This document shows positions 1 to 13,200 of a DNA stretch of 64,000 nt, one piece after another. The stretch lies in the NCBI GenBank assembly GCA_902729315.2, contig LR746270.1:3032501-3096500 (forward strand). Reading direction: 5' to 3'. The position numbers and the translations under genes were made by a program. Positions within the stretch are counted from its first letter, which is position 1. Every line of letters begins with the position of its first letter. The stretch comes from Spirodela intermedia. Taxonomy: Eukaryota > Streptophyta > Magnoliopsida > Alismatales > Araceae. The notes under the pieces were generated by a model. The model was not told where the DNA came from, ran no database searches, and was given only the letters and a program-made list of their open reading frames with translations.

Positions 1-502
1 ACGACCAACTTAATGACCTCTCTCTCTCGCTCTCTCTCTCTTTCTCACTCTTTGTGTAGAACGAGTATTCGGAGATCGGACGGCGGAAATCGTCGCCGGA
101 TGAGGCGTTGACCTGGGAGGACTACACGTCCATGAGCTTCACTCGTGCGGTTAGCAAGCACCTTCCTCCTCCTCCTCCACCATGTTCTTCCTCCTCAGAA
201 ACCCTAATCCGCGTGGGCGGCTGAAGGTGATCCTGGAGACGATGCGGTTGGCCACCATAGTCAACGGGGTTATGAGGAAGACGACCAAGGACATCCCCAT
301 CAATGGTGAGTCCCGAATTAGGGTTCCCCCCCTCCGCTAATCAGAGAGGAGGGACATCTGACGAACGGCCCGGACTGACTCTTCGTAGGGTTCGTCATCC
401 CCAAGGGGTGGAGAATCCTGGTCTACGTCAGAGAGAGCAACTACGACTCCCTGAGGTACCCGATGTCGCTCTGCTTCGACCCCTGGAGATGGAAGGTGAC
501 TC

Positions 503-544
<42 letters not shown>

Positions 545-867
545 TCTCTCTCTACTGAACCCTGCTGTGGCCCCCCTCCAGGACAGGAGCCTGGAGAATC
601 ACCCATACTTCATGGCATTCGGCTGCGGGGGGAGGCTCTGCCTGGGGAAGGAGCTGGCCATGGTTGAGACATCCCTGTTCCTTTACTACTTCTTGACCAG
701 ATATAGGTAAAGAAAGGGCTACTCTTCCTGCTCTCTCTCTCTCCCCTTCCACAGTGAGAAGTAAGCTCTGAAATGGCAGGTGGGAGGAGACCGGAGGGGA
801 CGAAATAGTCCTGTTTCCAAGAGTAGAAGCCCCCCGAGGCCTCCACATCCGGCTCTGGACCAACTGA
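1..867 (+). CDS. CYP85A-like cytochrome P450, copy A (3' half, exons 5-9)
   Basis: This is the 3' part of a P450 gene that enters from the left edge of the window. Exons read 60-149, 227-305, 389-495, 582-706 and 780-867, all with GT-AG borders, and the gene ends in TGA at 865-867. Visible motifs are the K-helix ExxR (ETMR), the PKGWRI strand, FDPWRWK, and the heme loop FGCGGRLCLG with its cysteine ligand. The usual Pro after that cysteine is Leu. As far as I can compare, its coding half is base-for-base identical to copy B on the other strand, so it is one arm of an inverted duplication. Exons 1-4 lie outside the window, so whether the whole gene is open cannot be judged. The family normally oxidises C-6 of brassinosteroid precursors in the ER membrane. 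Confidence 0.8.
500..552. repeat. (CT)n microsatellite in P450 intron 7
   Basis: This is a long CT run between P450 exons 7 and 8. The same intron holds a CT/GA run in B (about 23461-23513), C (about 42092-42122) and D (about 56648-56722), so it is an ancestral feature of the gene family here. The run lies at the polypyrimidine-tract side of the intron. Confidence 0.9.
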
Positions 868-1689
868 ACCTACCCACGTAGATAAACCCGGGAGACTCCA
901 CCTGGAGCTGAAGAAGATGACGGCGGGGCGGCGGGAGGCGCCACCAGAGCTGCCGCCGGCGACCCCCCTAAACGGGAAACCCAGAGACGGAAAGGATCAT
1001 TATCTACCCATAGAAGTAAGGTGAGGACGTAAGCTGTAGTCCTACAAGAAATCGGGAGGCTTCTTTCTATCTGTATCCGTCATCGGACGATGTTTTACGT
1101 TTCTATGTTTCCTTCTACACTCAAGTTGAACCGGCCCAACGTGTAGCGGCCTATTCGAACCTTTAAAAGGTATCTGATTAGAACTCGGCCGAACGATTCG
1201 AAGAAAAGAAGATCCCCGAACCCTCTCTTCGACCAGCGCCGTCTCTTCTCCGCAAAATGACATCGTAGCAGTGTAATAAAGCTTCTGGCTGTGTCTCCAC
1301 AAGTCTGATTGCTCCTTGCTAGCAGGCCTTCTAATTTTATGTCATAATCTATGAAGACTCCGTCCGAAGCATCTCTCTCCATCGTTTTCGATTCTGACAT
1401 GTTCACGATTTTATTCCATCGCTGCTTGAGCTACTATTCCGTAGACATTTGATCCTTTATCTTGTTGTCTGGTTGTTATCTAGTCATCGCCCTTGCGGAA
1501 TGACCCTTTCTTCTGTCTGAAAAACGTACAAGACTTCTCTTAGTCAGATTTCTGGCACAGACATCAGAGTCTTTCCCATGTCTGGTGCGGTAATATTTTA
1601 TTTGAACATTTCCACCCTACGGTAGAATATTCCGACGTCAGAGCTCACTCCTATCTCAACGTGTCAGCGGGTCGGAGGGGACAATGAAC

Positions 1690-4600
1690 TTAATGCAGTC
1701 ATAGAGCTACCTAATGTCACACAAATAGAAAAATTAGATGGGAACAGCTGCTTTGATTGGGATTAATACATTAACTTAGAATTGAAAAAAAGAGGAATGC
1801 TTGACCACACTGATCATAGGGTCCTAACCAGTACATCATGTGTTTACAACACGGGATCGATTAGATTCTTGGATCATTAGATGGTTGTTGGGTAGAATGG
1901 TCACCGAAATTAGGACTTGCCTGCATCTCGCATCATCAAAGGATACCCGGGAGAGTCTTCACAAGACCGACTCAAGAACAATGGATGGATAACTAATATT
2001 TGGATTATGAATGAGGATTGTCAACATGAGACAAGGAAATAAATCCATAACAGAATATGATCAGTATAAGAAAGTGAAATGAGAGACCATGTGGATGCGA
2101 CTGTCTATTGAGATTCAATAGCGAGAGAGAAGAGAGAGAGAGAGAAGAAATTATTTTTTTGTGTGATTGACCTGAATATGATTAGATATGATCTCAAATC
2201 CTTGGTGAACAACTCCCATCCTTTACTAGGGTAATTTCATAAGTCAAATGAGAAGAGAATTGTCGTTGGGTAGTATTTAATGAGTCACAAAACTTAGTAA
2301 ATCACACATTTGTAACAAAAGGAAATCATCTACTCCGATTACTAGGCAAGAACAAAGGTAATGCATCAATATATTCAAAAAATCGGAATGAAGGTCAAGA
2401 TTCTAGAGGCAATTATGATGCGCATATTTTAAGAAGCCGCACCATATTAAGGGGATCTTAAAAGGTTGGAAACAAAGGGGAAATATCAAAAGCAGGTGGA
2501 CTAGCTCATCACATTGTTCTAGAGTTAGGAGAATCATCAGGACTCAAACAAAGTCAACATGATCAGGCACAGAGGGAATATGGACAGACAACATTTGCTT
2601 TATGTTCCCTAGCATGCTCCAAGTCGTGAAAAGTTTTTCCAATGAAATATTTTCGACATATTCTCTTTGTTCTAGTAATAAGAAGATAGCTACAGTTGAT
2701 GCTTCTCTAATCATGGCGGCTGAGATAGGAAACATTGATGTTACTCAATTTACTACCTTAAATGATGTACTCCATGTCCCTGTGTTAATTTTAGTTTTAA
2801 TTTTTATACATAAACTAGTTTTAGATTTAGAATGCTCTACTTTATTTCATAATGACACATTTATTTTCAGATAAGAAATTTTGGTAGATGATTGAACTTA
2901 CTAAGAAGTGAATCAGGTCCAATTATCTATACATGCCAAGTCGATCAAATGCTATTGATAGGAGGAAAAATACTTTCAGTGGACAGCTAGATACTGATGA
3001 GGGAAGATATTATTCTTCATCTGTATTAGAGAGCATTTGGCTCCAACATTGTATACAAGGTCGTCCATCCTTTGAAACAATCAGAAATTTGTTTCCATCT
3101 TTGTTTCAACACTTGGATATCCCTAACTTATATTGTGATCTGTGTCAACTTGAGAAGTATCAACGACCATCTTTTCCTAAAAATAGAATTTAATACTCTA
3201 TTTTCATATATACATTGATATTTGAGGTCCTTCACCCACTGTGCTAGATGATCCGTGACCTGCATAAATGAAAACACATGACCTACATTCACCTATCTAC
3301 TTAGAAATTAGAAGTTTGTATTATAGTCTCACAATTTCACTCTTCATTAAAAACCAATGTGATATCAATATTAAACAATGTAGATTAGACAATGTCAGAG
3401 AATTTTTTAAAAAAATTGACTACCTTTTTTCAAAAGGAGGGCGTCATACATGGTTTCATTTTGTTAATGCCCCACAACAAAATGGGCAGCTAAAAGGAAT
3501 AATGGTCATATACTAGAAGTCACTATATTGCACTTGATTCAAAATCATATACTTGATTACTTTGAGACACGAAGTACTTTTAGAAATAATTTTATTAATC
3601 ATCTATCATCTCAGGGACTAAAATCAAATGTCTAATTGACATGCTATCCTCCTTTTATCCAAATATTTATTTAAAAATAAATCTTTAACATAGAGTTGTT
3701 GGGTGTGTTTCCTTTTTTCATGTTTATAAACATTAGAGGGGTAAATTAAATCCTAAGACATTGAAATGTATATTCATTGATTACTCACAAACACAAAGGG
3801 AGTATAAATCCTACCACCCTCCATCCAAAAAAATCTTTATTTATGTAGATGTAACTTTCCATGAAAATGAATCGTATTATTAAAGTTCAAGTGTTCAAAG
3901 CAATAGTCAAATAGTTCAAAATCTTAAGGAGAATTCTTCATCTTCAAACTTATCCATATCTCTACTATGGCTTAGCACATCATTACATAACACATGATCT
4001 CTATCTCATTTTCATTCTCATTCTCATCTTAATGATATTTATCCCAATTCTCCTGAACTCATGTATATCAAAGAAGTACATTCAGATATCAATGCCAAAG
4101 TTTCAATTGAGTCAATTCTTCTTAAATATGATAACAACAATAATCCATCTATAGATGACAATAATAATTTATGTATTATTATTGGGAAAAGAACACAAGA
4201 TTGTAGTAGTATTTTATAAAAGACCTTGTTGCCCTATTGCCCAGTCTTATCCTATGACCGTCAGTCACCCTCTCATAGACCCTCTATTGCCAACTTATAT
4301 GAGATTAGTACCCTTTCTTCTATTTCTAAAACAGTCTCTACTAAACAATATGCTATGAATGAAAAACGTGAGGCCTTGGACAAAAAGAAGATTTGGGAGC
4401 TAGTGACACTAGTAATAAGGAAAAACTTCTTTGTTTCAAACAGGTTTATATAGCAAAATATAGAGTTCATGGAAGTATAGAATGATACAAGGCTCGTCTT
4501 GGCATAAAGAGATATATGCAAGCCTAAAGATTTGATTATTTAGAAGCTTTGACACATGAGGCAAAAATAACCCCCTCAAGGTTTTTCTGTTACTAATTGT

Positions 4601-4890
4601 TAATTATAACTAAGGACAATAACAATATGATCTGGGAAATCTCTTTTTGCATAGAGAAAAAAAATAAAGAAAATTATATAGAAGTCTCATCAAGATATAG
4701 AACTAAATTATCTGCAAATATAGTCCATAAATTGAATAAATCCTACAATGGAATAACAAAATCACCTCAGACCCAGTTTAGGCAATTTTAAAAAGTTTTG
4801 TATGTACCAAAATACAAACAAAGTCAAGTGGATTATACCTTGTTAATTAAACATACATCTTCAAGGGGTGTTAGTTAATGTAGATGTCAT
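1690..4890 (+). mobile_element. E0: degenerate Ty1/copia retrotransposon (gag to mid-RT)
   Basis: Broken reading frames on the plus strand follow the copia order. There is a gag start (KLDGNSCFDW, about 1730) and a gag core around 2040. A protease-to-linker segment with VLHVPVL follows near 2600-2870. A GAG-pre-integrase block (LFPSLF, YCDLCQLEKYQ) lies at 2933-3193, and integrase with NAPQQNGQ at 3268-3516. Reverse-transcriptase pieces include YKARLGIKRYMQA near 4480-4520 and SQVDYTLLIKH near 4815-4850. Stops and frameshifts are frequent, so it is dead. A purine-rich tract before TGTTAG near 4866 resembles a PPT/LTR border, but no matching LTR pair was found. Its gag start is also present in the right arm of the inverted repeat. 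Confidence 0.75.
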
Positions 4891-5926
4891 CATCATGACT
4901 GCAAAATGGTGCAAACGAAAAAGAGTAATTAAATAACAGTTTAAAAATATAATTTAAAATAAAAAAACTAGAAAAGAAGTATTTTCATAGAATTAAAATA
5001 GCCCACTTAAGAAAAAAAACTTTATTTCTCAACACCTATGTTATGTACCTTTTGAAGGAGATATTCATGATAGCTTGTCAACTAGAAAATACTCTCTTAA
5101 ATGCCAACAAAAAGTTATAAAATATAATTAAACAGTTGGCTAGACGGTTAATCTATCTTTCACACAAATGACTCACACCCTATATAGTAAGTGTAATTAA
5201 TCAATTTATGTATTACCCCAAAAAAAAACCCCTAGATTCAATCTATCAAATATGGGAAAGGATGTATTCTCGAAACAAAATGGAGACTTAAAAGTTAAAA
5301 TCTCGTCACATGAGAAACTAGAATATAAAGTGTTGTATGAAGACACAATTCAAAGTGATAAATCCAGACATGCAAATTACTATAGGTTAAGATCATATTA
5401 GAAGATCTAAAGGTCTGACTCTATATATCAATGAAGCTTCATTGTCACAGTAAATCTGACAGCATCATTAATCACAATCATATACATTAAGCACATTAAG
5501 ATCAGCATACACTTTGTAACAAAAAGTTAAAGGCTGGAAAAATATGTGCACCTTTTGTGGCCTTGAACAATCAGGATACTGATATGTACTCACAAAAAGC
5601 TAACCCCACTACACATTTCAACATTTAATCTCCCAACAGGTAGTGGATCATATCCATTCACAACTTGAAGAGTATCTTCTATATTTCCTTTATACTGAAC
5701 AACCCTATCCAAAACCTATAAAGGGATCTATAGCTAAAACCAAACCAAAGAAGCCCTCTCTCATCCGCCAATGACCTTTTCACTGAAGGATAATTTCCAT
5801 TAACCATCCACCCGTGAAGTTGGCCGAACATCTGTGGCCGTCCATCAGAGACCAACCTGTCATGGTCAAACAGGCCCTTACTGCATTTGATCAGGATATC
5901 CATAGCTGCCCATTTGTAGCTAGAGA
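4890..5926. other. AT-rich interval, nothing recognised
   Basis: I see no coding segment longer than chance, no LTR border and no RNA gene. The interval is AT-rich with scattered short ORFs in all frames. It separates the copia relic E0 from the 3' end of the WD40-like pseudogene. Confidence 0.5.
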
Positions 5927-5968
5927 GGGAGAGAGAGAGAGAGAGAGAGACAGAGAGAGAGAGAGAGT
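5927..5968. repeat. (GA)n microsatellite at end of WD40-like pseudogene
   Basis: This is a GAGAGA run with a single CA interruption. It lies immediately 3' (on the minus strand) of the predicted stop codon of the WD40-like gene and so would fall at the start of its 3' UTR. Confidence 0.9.
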
Positions 5969-5969
5969 A

Positions 5970-8900
5970 CTATCTGCAAGGAGTTGGGCACGCCATCTTG
6001 GATCGAAGGTAAATTCTCAATTCACAGCCATCGCCGACTACTGCAAACACGTCAGATTTCTCATCGGCCACGAAACAAGAGTTGCCTCCCCCATTGATCA
6101 CACGGAAAGAGTATAAAAAAGGAAATATGTCTAAACACAATTTACAGTATGCTTTTATTAGTAATGAACAAGAAAATATGATATTTATTAATTAATGCAG
6201 AAATTCTAAAAAATTATGGCACAAAAAAAGAAGACCCAGGAAGAAACAAATATTTTCGCAGAAATTTTAGATCAAGTAGAATGGTCAAGCAGCTCAAGAA
6301 CCAGATAGGAGCCCACGAGATAACCACCCCACAATGTAAATGGGTGAAGATCTGCTAGCTTCGTTCCAGTGGTCAAATCCCACATGTACACATGGCCATC
6401 GCTCATTCCAGCAATCCCTAGGTCAGATAATGCTCCGAAAAAGATACCCTATAAATATAAAAAAACAATGTTCTTCGATAAAAATGAAGGTAGAAAGATA
6501 TAATAACCACATAGCATCGGAGTCTTTGAGGGGGAGAGGGGGAACTTCTTGGAAAAATACCCAGCATCTAACACTTTGCCAAGGAACAATCCCTCATTGA
6601 CCAAGAGTGCGAGCCTTCACCCTGCTGAAGAGCCGTCCGATTCTTTCTCTAATTGGTGGCTGTGAACGAGGAACCAAATAGCAGCACATTCCCTAGTCGG
6701 AGCGGCACTAGTCTTACTGACTTCCACATTGGTCAACCACCCCACAGGGAGAACCTGGGAAACCACATCCCCCAGAGTAGAAAGTTTGGGCAGCTTGATC
6801 CTCTTGGAAACGTCCCTAAAAGGGAAAAGAGAGTGCTTTCGAATGAGCAAAGAAAAGGAGACAAAAGATATATGGGGACCCAAATATCAAAAAACTGGAA
6901 CAAATGAAAAGGAAAGGAAGTAAAAGCAGGTGTTAAGTTGATTCCAGGGCCTGGATAATGCAGCAGTCCTAAATAAGGAAGGTTGACCGTGTGATGTGCT
7001 AGTTCAAGAAATCAGGCCCCTTATTTCACCTTCCCCAAATGGGTACGATACGAGAAATTACTGAAAGAAAGTAGATGAGATATGCTGCAAGGAAGCACTT
7101 ACCACAAGCAGAACCCTCCAGCACCATCATGGCCGACGATGATCGAGGCACATTTTGGTATCTGTTTCAGCTCTATCGCTGAAGGTTCCATGGAATCAAA
7201 GCCAGGTAGGATGAATTCTTCCTAACTTGATCTGAACAGGTGCAAGATCACAATAAGTGGCACAACTCTTAGCTGTAGAGAAAAGGTAATACGAACCTAT
7301 GCATGCCATTTCAATAAACTTCTAATTTTCTGCAAATATCCTGGCATGAAACTTCCCTTGCAATATATATTTATCTATATGGAATTTTGGAGTTACTAGC
7401 AAGTACGAGCGGTGTTTTCATGAAACTCATAGAAAAAAATCATGTTCAGGAGCAGGTCAGGAGAGCCCGCCAACAAATGGAATATATTTTTTGCTTGGAT
7501 TGGGCAGATACAATCTCTTAAACTATCCAACGAATCGTCTCTAAAATGAAAATCATTTAGCTTTTTATTCTTCTGACATGCTGTCATGAGAAAATTAGTG
7601 AAGCACTGGGACACACACACAAAGTCAACGAGTGCAAGATTGTTACCCGTACAATACATGAAACTGTAAGAATGCACACGATGCCCAATCTGGGGATCAT
7701 ACCAATAGTAAGAAAGACCTGTTATGGCTAGCTTTGACATGACAGGCTAAAAGTCAAAATTCATTCCTCATAGCAACCAAGATCTGATGGTAAGCTATGA
7801 CGAATACTAAGAGATGGAAAGATAGCTCCAAAAAGAGAGACGACATCTCCAAATTATTACCTCCACGACGGGTTCATTAGCCATACAAGCAGACTCCCAC
7901 TTTCTTCAACTGCTAGAAGATGATTACTTTCACAAACTAATATGCAATAAATGTTCTGAACTGTTTTCAACTTGCTCACTGTAGACACATAACTAAGCTC
8001 CAACTGAACGATGTTTATAGCGTTATTCTCACCGCAGTGCAACTTGCAGATAGAGCAACGACATCTGAATTTTTTCTCCCTAAAAGTTCATAATTAAAAT
8101 TAGTTATTGACATATGGCACAGCTGCACTCCCTATGATGATCAAGATGGTAAATGACCTGCAGGAAGGTGCCTTGATACCATTAGAAAAAACAAGGTACT
8201 TGCCATCAGGAGTAAATTGTAGGCCACATCTTTCGATTGGAATCTGGTAAGACGGCGATAAGTTGTACATAAAAATACTAAAAATGAGATGTATATTATG
8301 AAGAAAGCACCAATGAAAGGCTCCAAGATCAACAATGAGATAGCGTACGCTTTGATGATGGCCATTTTCTCGGATAGGAAACATAATTGATGTGTATCCA
8401 AGAAAAGATGGGAAGTTTATCTCTTTTTTCATGAGAATCTGGTAGACAAAAATGACCCCTTCAGCTCCTTCGGATGGGCCACACAAGGTGCAAACGTGTA
8501 ATGTTCCCTCCTTGACATTCAGCAATATAGACCAAATATAGTGTGGATGCAGATAACAACCAATAAGCTCTACAAAGTCTTCAAGCTGCTCGTCAGGTTT
8601 CATACTTACAGAAGAAGAACCAAACAATGGCTGAGCCTCAGAAAGATCCAGATAAGAAAAATCACTTGGATGGTCACTAGCAACGTACTCTATAGGCAAT
8701 TCCTGACCAGAGCAAGACAAGTCACTGGGATTACTTTCATCAAATGCCTGCTTTCCTGAGACTTGAAGAACTGGGATTTGTTCATGACAATCCCCAGCTG
8801 CAGCATTGTTGTCACTACAAGGATTCGTGTCATTAGTCTTGACGTTTGTATGAATGAACTTTAAGTCATTCGCAGCATCTGATAAATGCCCTAGGGCTTC

Positions 8901-10203
8901 CCGATTTTGAGGTGCAGGGGTGATAGCATTAAATACCAGGCCAATCGATTCACAGATGTTATCTGATATCTTCAAACGTTCTTCACTAATCAACGACGCT
9001 TTTTCGTCTATCCCTCTGCTATCAATTTCAAGCTGCCTATTTGCTGCCGACTTCACACATTTAGCAGCATAAGCTTCCATAATTTTTCCATCATTCATGT
9101 CCCTACAAATTATACTCTCTGAAAAGGGAACCTTATATTTATTAGAAGCTTGAAGGGCAAATGCTTGTTCCCGTGTCATTTCCTTGACAATGTTTATATA
9201 CCACCTGATGCTAGACCATTTGCAGTTTCAGTTAAAGAGCAAGAATCTTCTTCAATACACCCGGCAATTGTCTTTCCATGAAAGGAAATATAGGTTGCAT
9301 CTGTAGCATTCCTAATATCAGCTCCTCTTTCATCTATCCCTAGAGAACCATCAAAATTAGGATTGGCTTGCATGGAATTACTAGAATTGTCATAAGTCAT
9401 TTGTGATATCTTATCGGTGATTGGAATATGTACAGTGTTTCCAACCATACAGGCAACAAATGGGTTTTGATCCCGAGAGGGTCGATTGAGAATCATAGAG
9501 AGACAGCTAGATTGACTGATTCTGAGGAAAAGGCTGATTAATGTTGAAAAGAGAATTCATTTCTTTGATTTCTAACTGTATGCTTATTTTTCAAAGGCAC
9601 AAAAAATATCTCAACAAAATATCTCAAATTTGGTGCTTTTACAGGATCATTGTTTACTGTACCCCCCAAGCTCCTATAGAATCCTAGCTCCATTCTCAAC
9701 CAAGAACGTAGACAGGTGAAAGGGGACAACACAATGGTACTTTCACTCTGTTGCTTCTATTTTCCCTTCTTAAATGCTCAGATATGATTGTGACATAGAT
9801 TCATTAAAATGAAATTGACTAAGTTTGTTCTACCAAATCATTTTTAAAAATTACCCATTGAAAATTGAATTAGTGCCCTCAATGGAGATTCACCTCAGCT
9901 GCTCTAGATGTTGATTTTGTCAGAATTCAAGAAAGGAACTAGAAGAAATAGAAACACAAACCTCTGCAATATTCAGCTTTCCTTTTTCTAATAGCACCAA
10001 TGTCCAGCTGTGAATGGTATAGAATTTCTTCAACATTCCCAGATATGACTTCAGGTTCTAAAGGAGGAAAATTATGATGGACGATGTCACAAGTCTCCAA
10101 GGCAGCTGTACCTTCAAATGTACACACAGCAAAACAATGGGTGGATTGGAAAATATCTTCTTTCTTGTCTACACAAGTATCATGATATGATTTCACTACT
10201 AAC
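5970..10203 (-). pseudogene. WD40-like (transducin-family) plant gene, 5'-incomplete and decayed
   Basis: Minus-strand exons resemble a plant family of large, poorly characterised proteins with a C-terminal WD40-like domain, recognised from memory without a database check. Readable pieces are 10203-9962, a long exon from about 9179 to 8349 (VELIGCYLHP), 8243-8158 (CGLQFTPDGKYLVF), 8064-7861 (CILVCESNHLLAV), 7231-7103 (IELKQIPKCASIIVGHDG), 6815 onward (DVSKR, QVLPVGW), about 6445-6310 (GIAGMSDGHVYMWDL) and about 6132-5970 (NSCFVADEKSDVFAVVGDG). Most borders are GT-AG. Three in-frame stops argue for a pseudogene: TGA at 6619-6617 where the family appears to have Trp, TAG near 7223, and TAA near 9196. 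No start codon or upstream exons were found. The first visible exon begins at a splice acceptor about 40 bp from gypsy element E1, which probably displaced the 5' part. Confidence 0.6.
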
Positions 10204-10239
10204 CTACAAAAGGTGTAAGAAAGGAGCACACGTGTGGCA

Positions 10240-13200
10240 TGTGAGTGGGACTATAAGTACAACATGAGAAGATGGGGTTTATGGCGAAACAAAGTTGGTA
10301 TTCTAAAGAGGCAGGGGAACCCTCTCAAACATTGTTTCTCACTTTACTCTTCTTTACCCTTTTCATCTTTGTATCCAAGAAGGTCGTCCTCCCTGTTGTT
10401 TTGTCTCTCGCCACTAATGAGGGTTCATGAGTTCAATACGATGTGTTACATCCTTTCTATTTGCCCAGATTTGATCCTACCATTGAGGATTGTATCATTA
10501 GTATCAAAGTTGTGATCTTGCAACGACAAGCACTATGGTGTCAAAGATATCAGATGCACATTTTGAAGCCCTAAAAGCAGACAACAAGAACCTTCGAGCA
10601 GATCAAAGAAGGATGATCAAAGACATATAGAAAACAAGGGAGGAATCCACGGATTTGATGTATCAACTCCAACAGAAGATGCATTAATTCCGGATGACAG
10701 TATGCATGAGATTGGAGGCTCTAGAGAAAAAGGAACAGCTTAATCTGCAACCGACATCAAGCTATCAGCCAGCACAATCAAAATCACGACACAAGAAACC
10801 ACCTCTTCACCCTTACCAATAATATATTCTGAATGAAGCTACAGCTAGTCAAATAGTCATACTATACACTGAAAGAGGGAAAATACTAGTGTTTAGGGAG
10901 AAAAATCCTAAACACTAGTTAAGATGTGTTGAGAGGTTCTTTAGGCTAAATAAAGTGTAAGAACAAGACCAACTAGAAATGGCATTAAGCTTGAAGGCTT
11001 GGCACTAGAATGATACTTATGGAAAGACGAAAGGTATCCTTTTTCCAATTGGCAGAACTTTTGAATACAATTGGGAAAATACTTTGGAATGGTAGTAGAG
11101 GGAAACATATTCCACAAATTCTTGAATCTCCAACAAGATCAATCAGTCCAAGAATACTAGGGTGAGTATAAGCATCTTTCTATGTATCTACCAAAACTCC
11201 AAGATATGGTTATGGAGAACTAGACCTAAAATCAGAGATTCAAGTAGAGTTGGCTCACATGGGCCCAATGGGACTGATAGAAATTATGGATGCATCAATA
11301 GAAGTAGAACAACACATTCATACTCTTTAGGAAGCCTGGGATAATCATTTACCAAAATCTTCCCACCAAGGTAATGTTACTTCCAATAAGTTTGTTGATA
11401 ACCATTTACCTACATTATATAGTGAACAGGAGAAGACTAAGCACCCAACCACCCACATAGAATGGCAGTCCAATAGGTAGTGCAAGTGGTGAGGGACAAT
11501 AGGTACCAGAAACATATCACATTCACTAATGCAGAGTACTAGAGCCGCTGTGAAAAAGGACTTTGCTATCACAGTGAGGAAAAATTCAGCCCAAGACACT
11601 GTTGTAAAAAACAAGTACAAATTTAGATTGTTCACAAAGATGACCAAGGGACTTTTGAGGATATAATGTAGGATTCTAGAGATGAAGAGTCTTAACCAGT
11701 AGAAGGAGCGTTGTTCACAGCACAAGTCTCCCTAAATTCAGTAGTGGGACTCACACAAGCAAAAACCATGAAGATGGAAAGGACATTGCAAGGACAAGTG
11801 ATCACCACCCTAATTGACTTAGGTGCGACACATAATTTCATATGCACAAAGTTATGTGCACACCTCAAGGTACCTTACACAAAAGCCATGAATTATGAAA
11901 TCTTTATTGAGAATGGAGAGGCCTCTAGGGTAACAAAATTCGCAAGGGTATTTTTCATACAAGTCCAAGGCTTAGACATCATTGAAGACTTCCTACCACT
12001 CACATTAGGGAGCACAGATGCGATATTAGGAATGCAATGGCTCAGCTCAATGAGATGGATGCATGTGAATTGGGGGAATTAACCATGAAGTTTATGGTAA
12101 ATGGCATGGTGAAAGTCTTCAAAGGAGATCTGAAACTGTCAAATCAAAACTCTCCCTAAAGATATTGTAGAAAATCATCAGCAGACAGCCTCTAATCCTC
12201 TCGGAGTTACATTAGGTGCAACTACAACCCTAATTAGTGAGTACTAAGACCACCAGAATTGAATCTAAATTCAAATAATTATTTTCATTTGTGTTTTCTC
12301 CAATAATTAGATTACTACTAGAGCATGAGGTGGATTATTCCATCAACATTATTTTTGGTATTAGACCGGTGAACCTATGTCCATATTTGTATTCCTACTT
12401 CTAAAAGGATGAAATTGAGAAGTTGGTACAAGAGTTCCTAGCAGCAAGATTTATTCAACCCTCACGAAGCCTTTATGTAAGCCCTATCCTATTAGTGAAG
12501 AAAAAAGATTGGGGATGGTGATTATATGTGGAGTATAGTGCCCTAAACAAGGTAACAATCCCCAATAGATACCCTATACCTATTGTGGATGAGCTGCAAG
12601 GTATAAGTATTTTCTCTAAGCTAAATTTAAAGTAGAGATATTATCAAATTTGCATGAAGGCCTTAGACATCTAAAAGACTGCCTTTAAAACCCACAATGG
12701 GCATCATGAATTTATCATCATGCCTTTCGATCTCTCCAATGCACTGGCTACTTTCCAATCACTTATGAACAAGTTGTTCCGGCCTTTTCTAAAAAAATTT
12801 GTACTCGTACTTTTTTATAACCTCTTAGTATATAGTCAAAATCCACAAGATCACAAAGAACATTTGATATAGATCTTTATTGTCCTATCCAAGAATAACC
12901 TCCATATCAATGTGAACAAGTGCAAATTTTCCCAACTTTGTATTAAATATCTAGGCTACTGGATTTCTACTAAAGGTGTGGCAACAAACAAAGGAAAGAT
13001 CTCAACCATGATCAATTTGCTGCTATGAAAGAATATTAGAGAGTTAAGGAGATTTTTGGGCCTCAAAAGATATTACAAGAAATTTGTGGCCAACTATGCC
13101 TCGATCACCTGGCCCCTAACCCACTTACTCAAGAAAAACTCGTACACATGGAATCCATCCTCTCAAAGCTGCATTCCTCCAGCTCAAAGAGGCAATGACT

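Larger units (their letters stand above)
1..2112. repeat. Inverted repeat, left arm (truncated by window edge)
   Basis: This segment is the reverse complement of 21899-24012. Paired coordinates sum to 24013 up to about position 1810 and to 24011 beyond, because of one 2-nt indel. I found no mismatch by eye in roughly the first 1,750 nt. The last 370 nt carry at least six substitutions plus the indel. The arm covers the P450 3' half, its 3' flank and the first part of a copia gag. The match stops at about 2112 inside the copia sequence. The outer end is unknown because the window starts inside the arm. Confidence 0.93.

Noticed and set aside
303-710. 135-codon open frame across P450 exons 7-8 of copy A (and its mirror in B)
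   Set aside because: It reads through intron 7, where the CT run becomes a Ser/Leu repeat. Only its last part, from 582, is exon 8 in frame.
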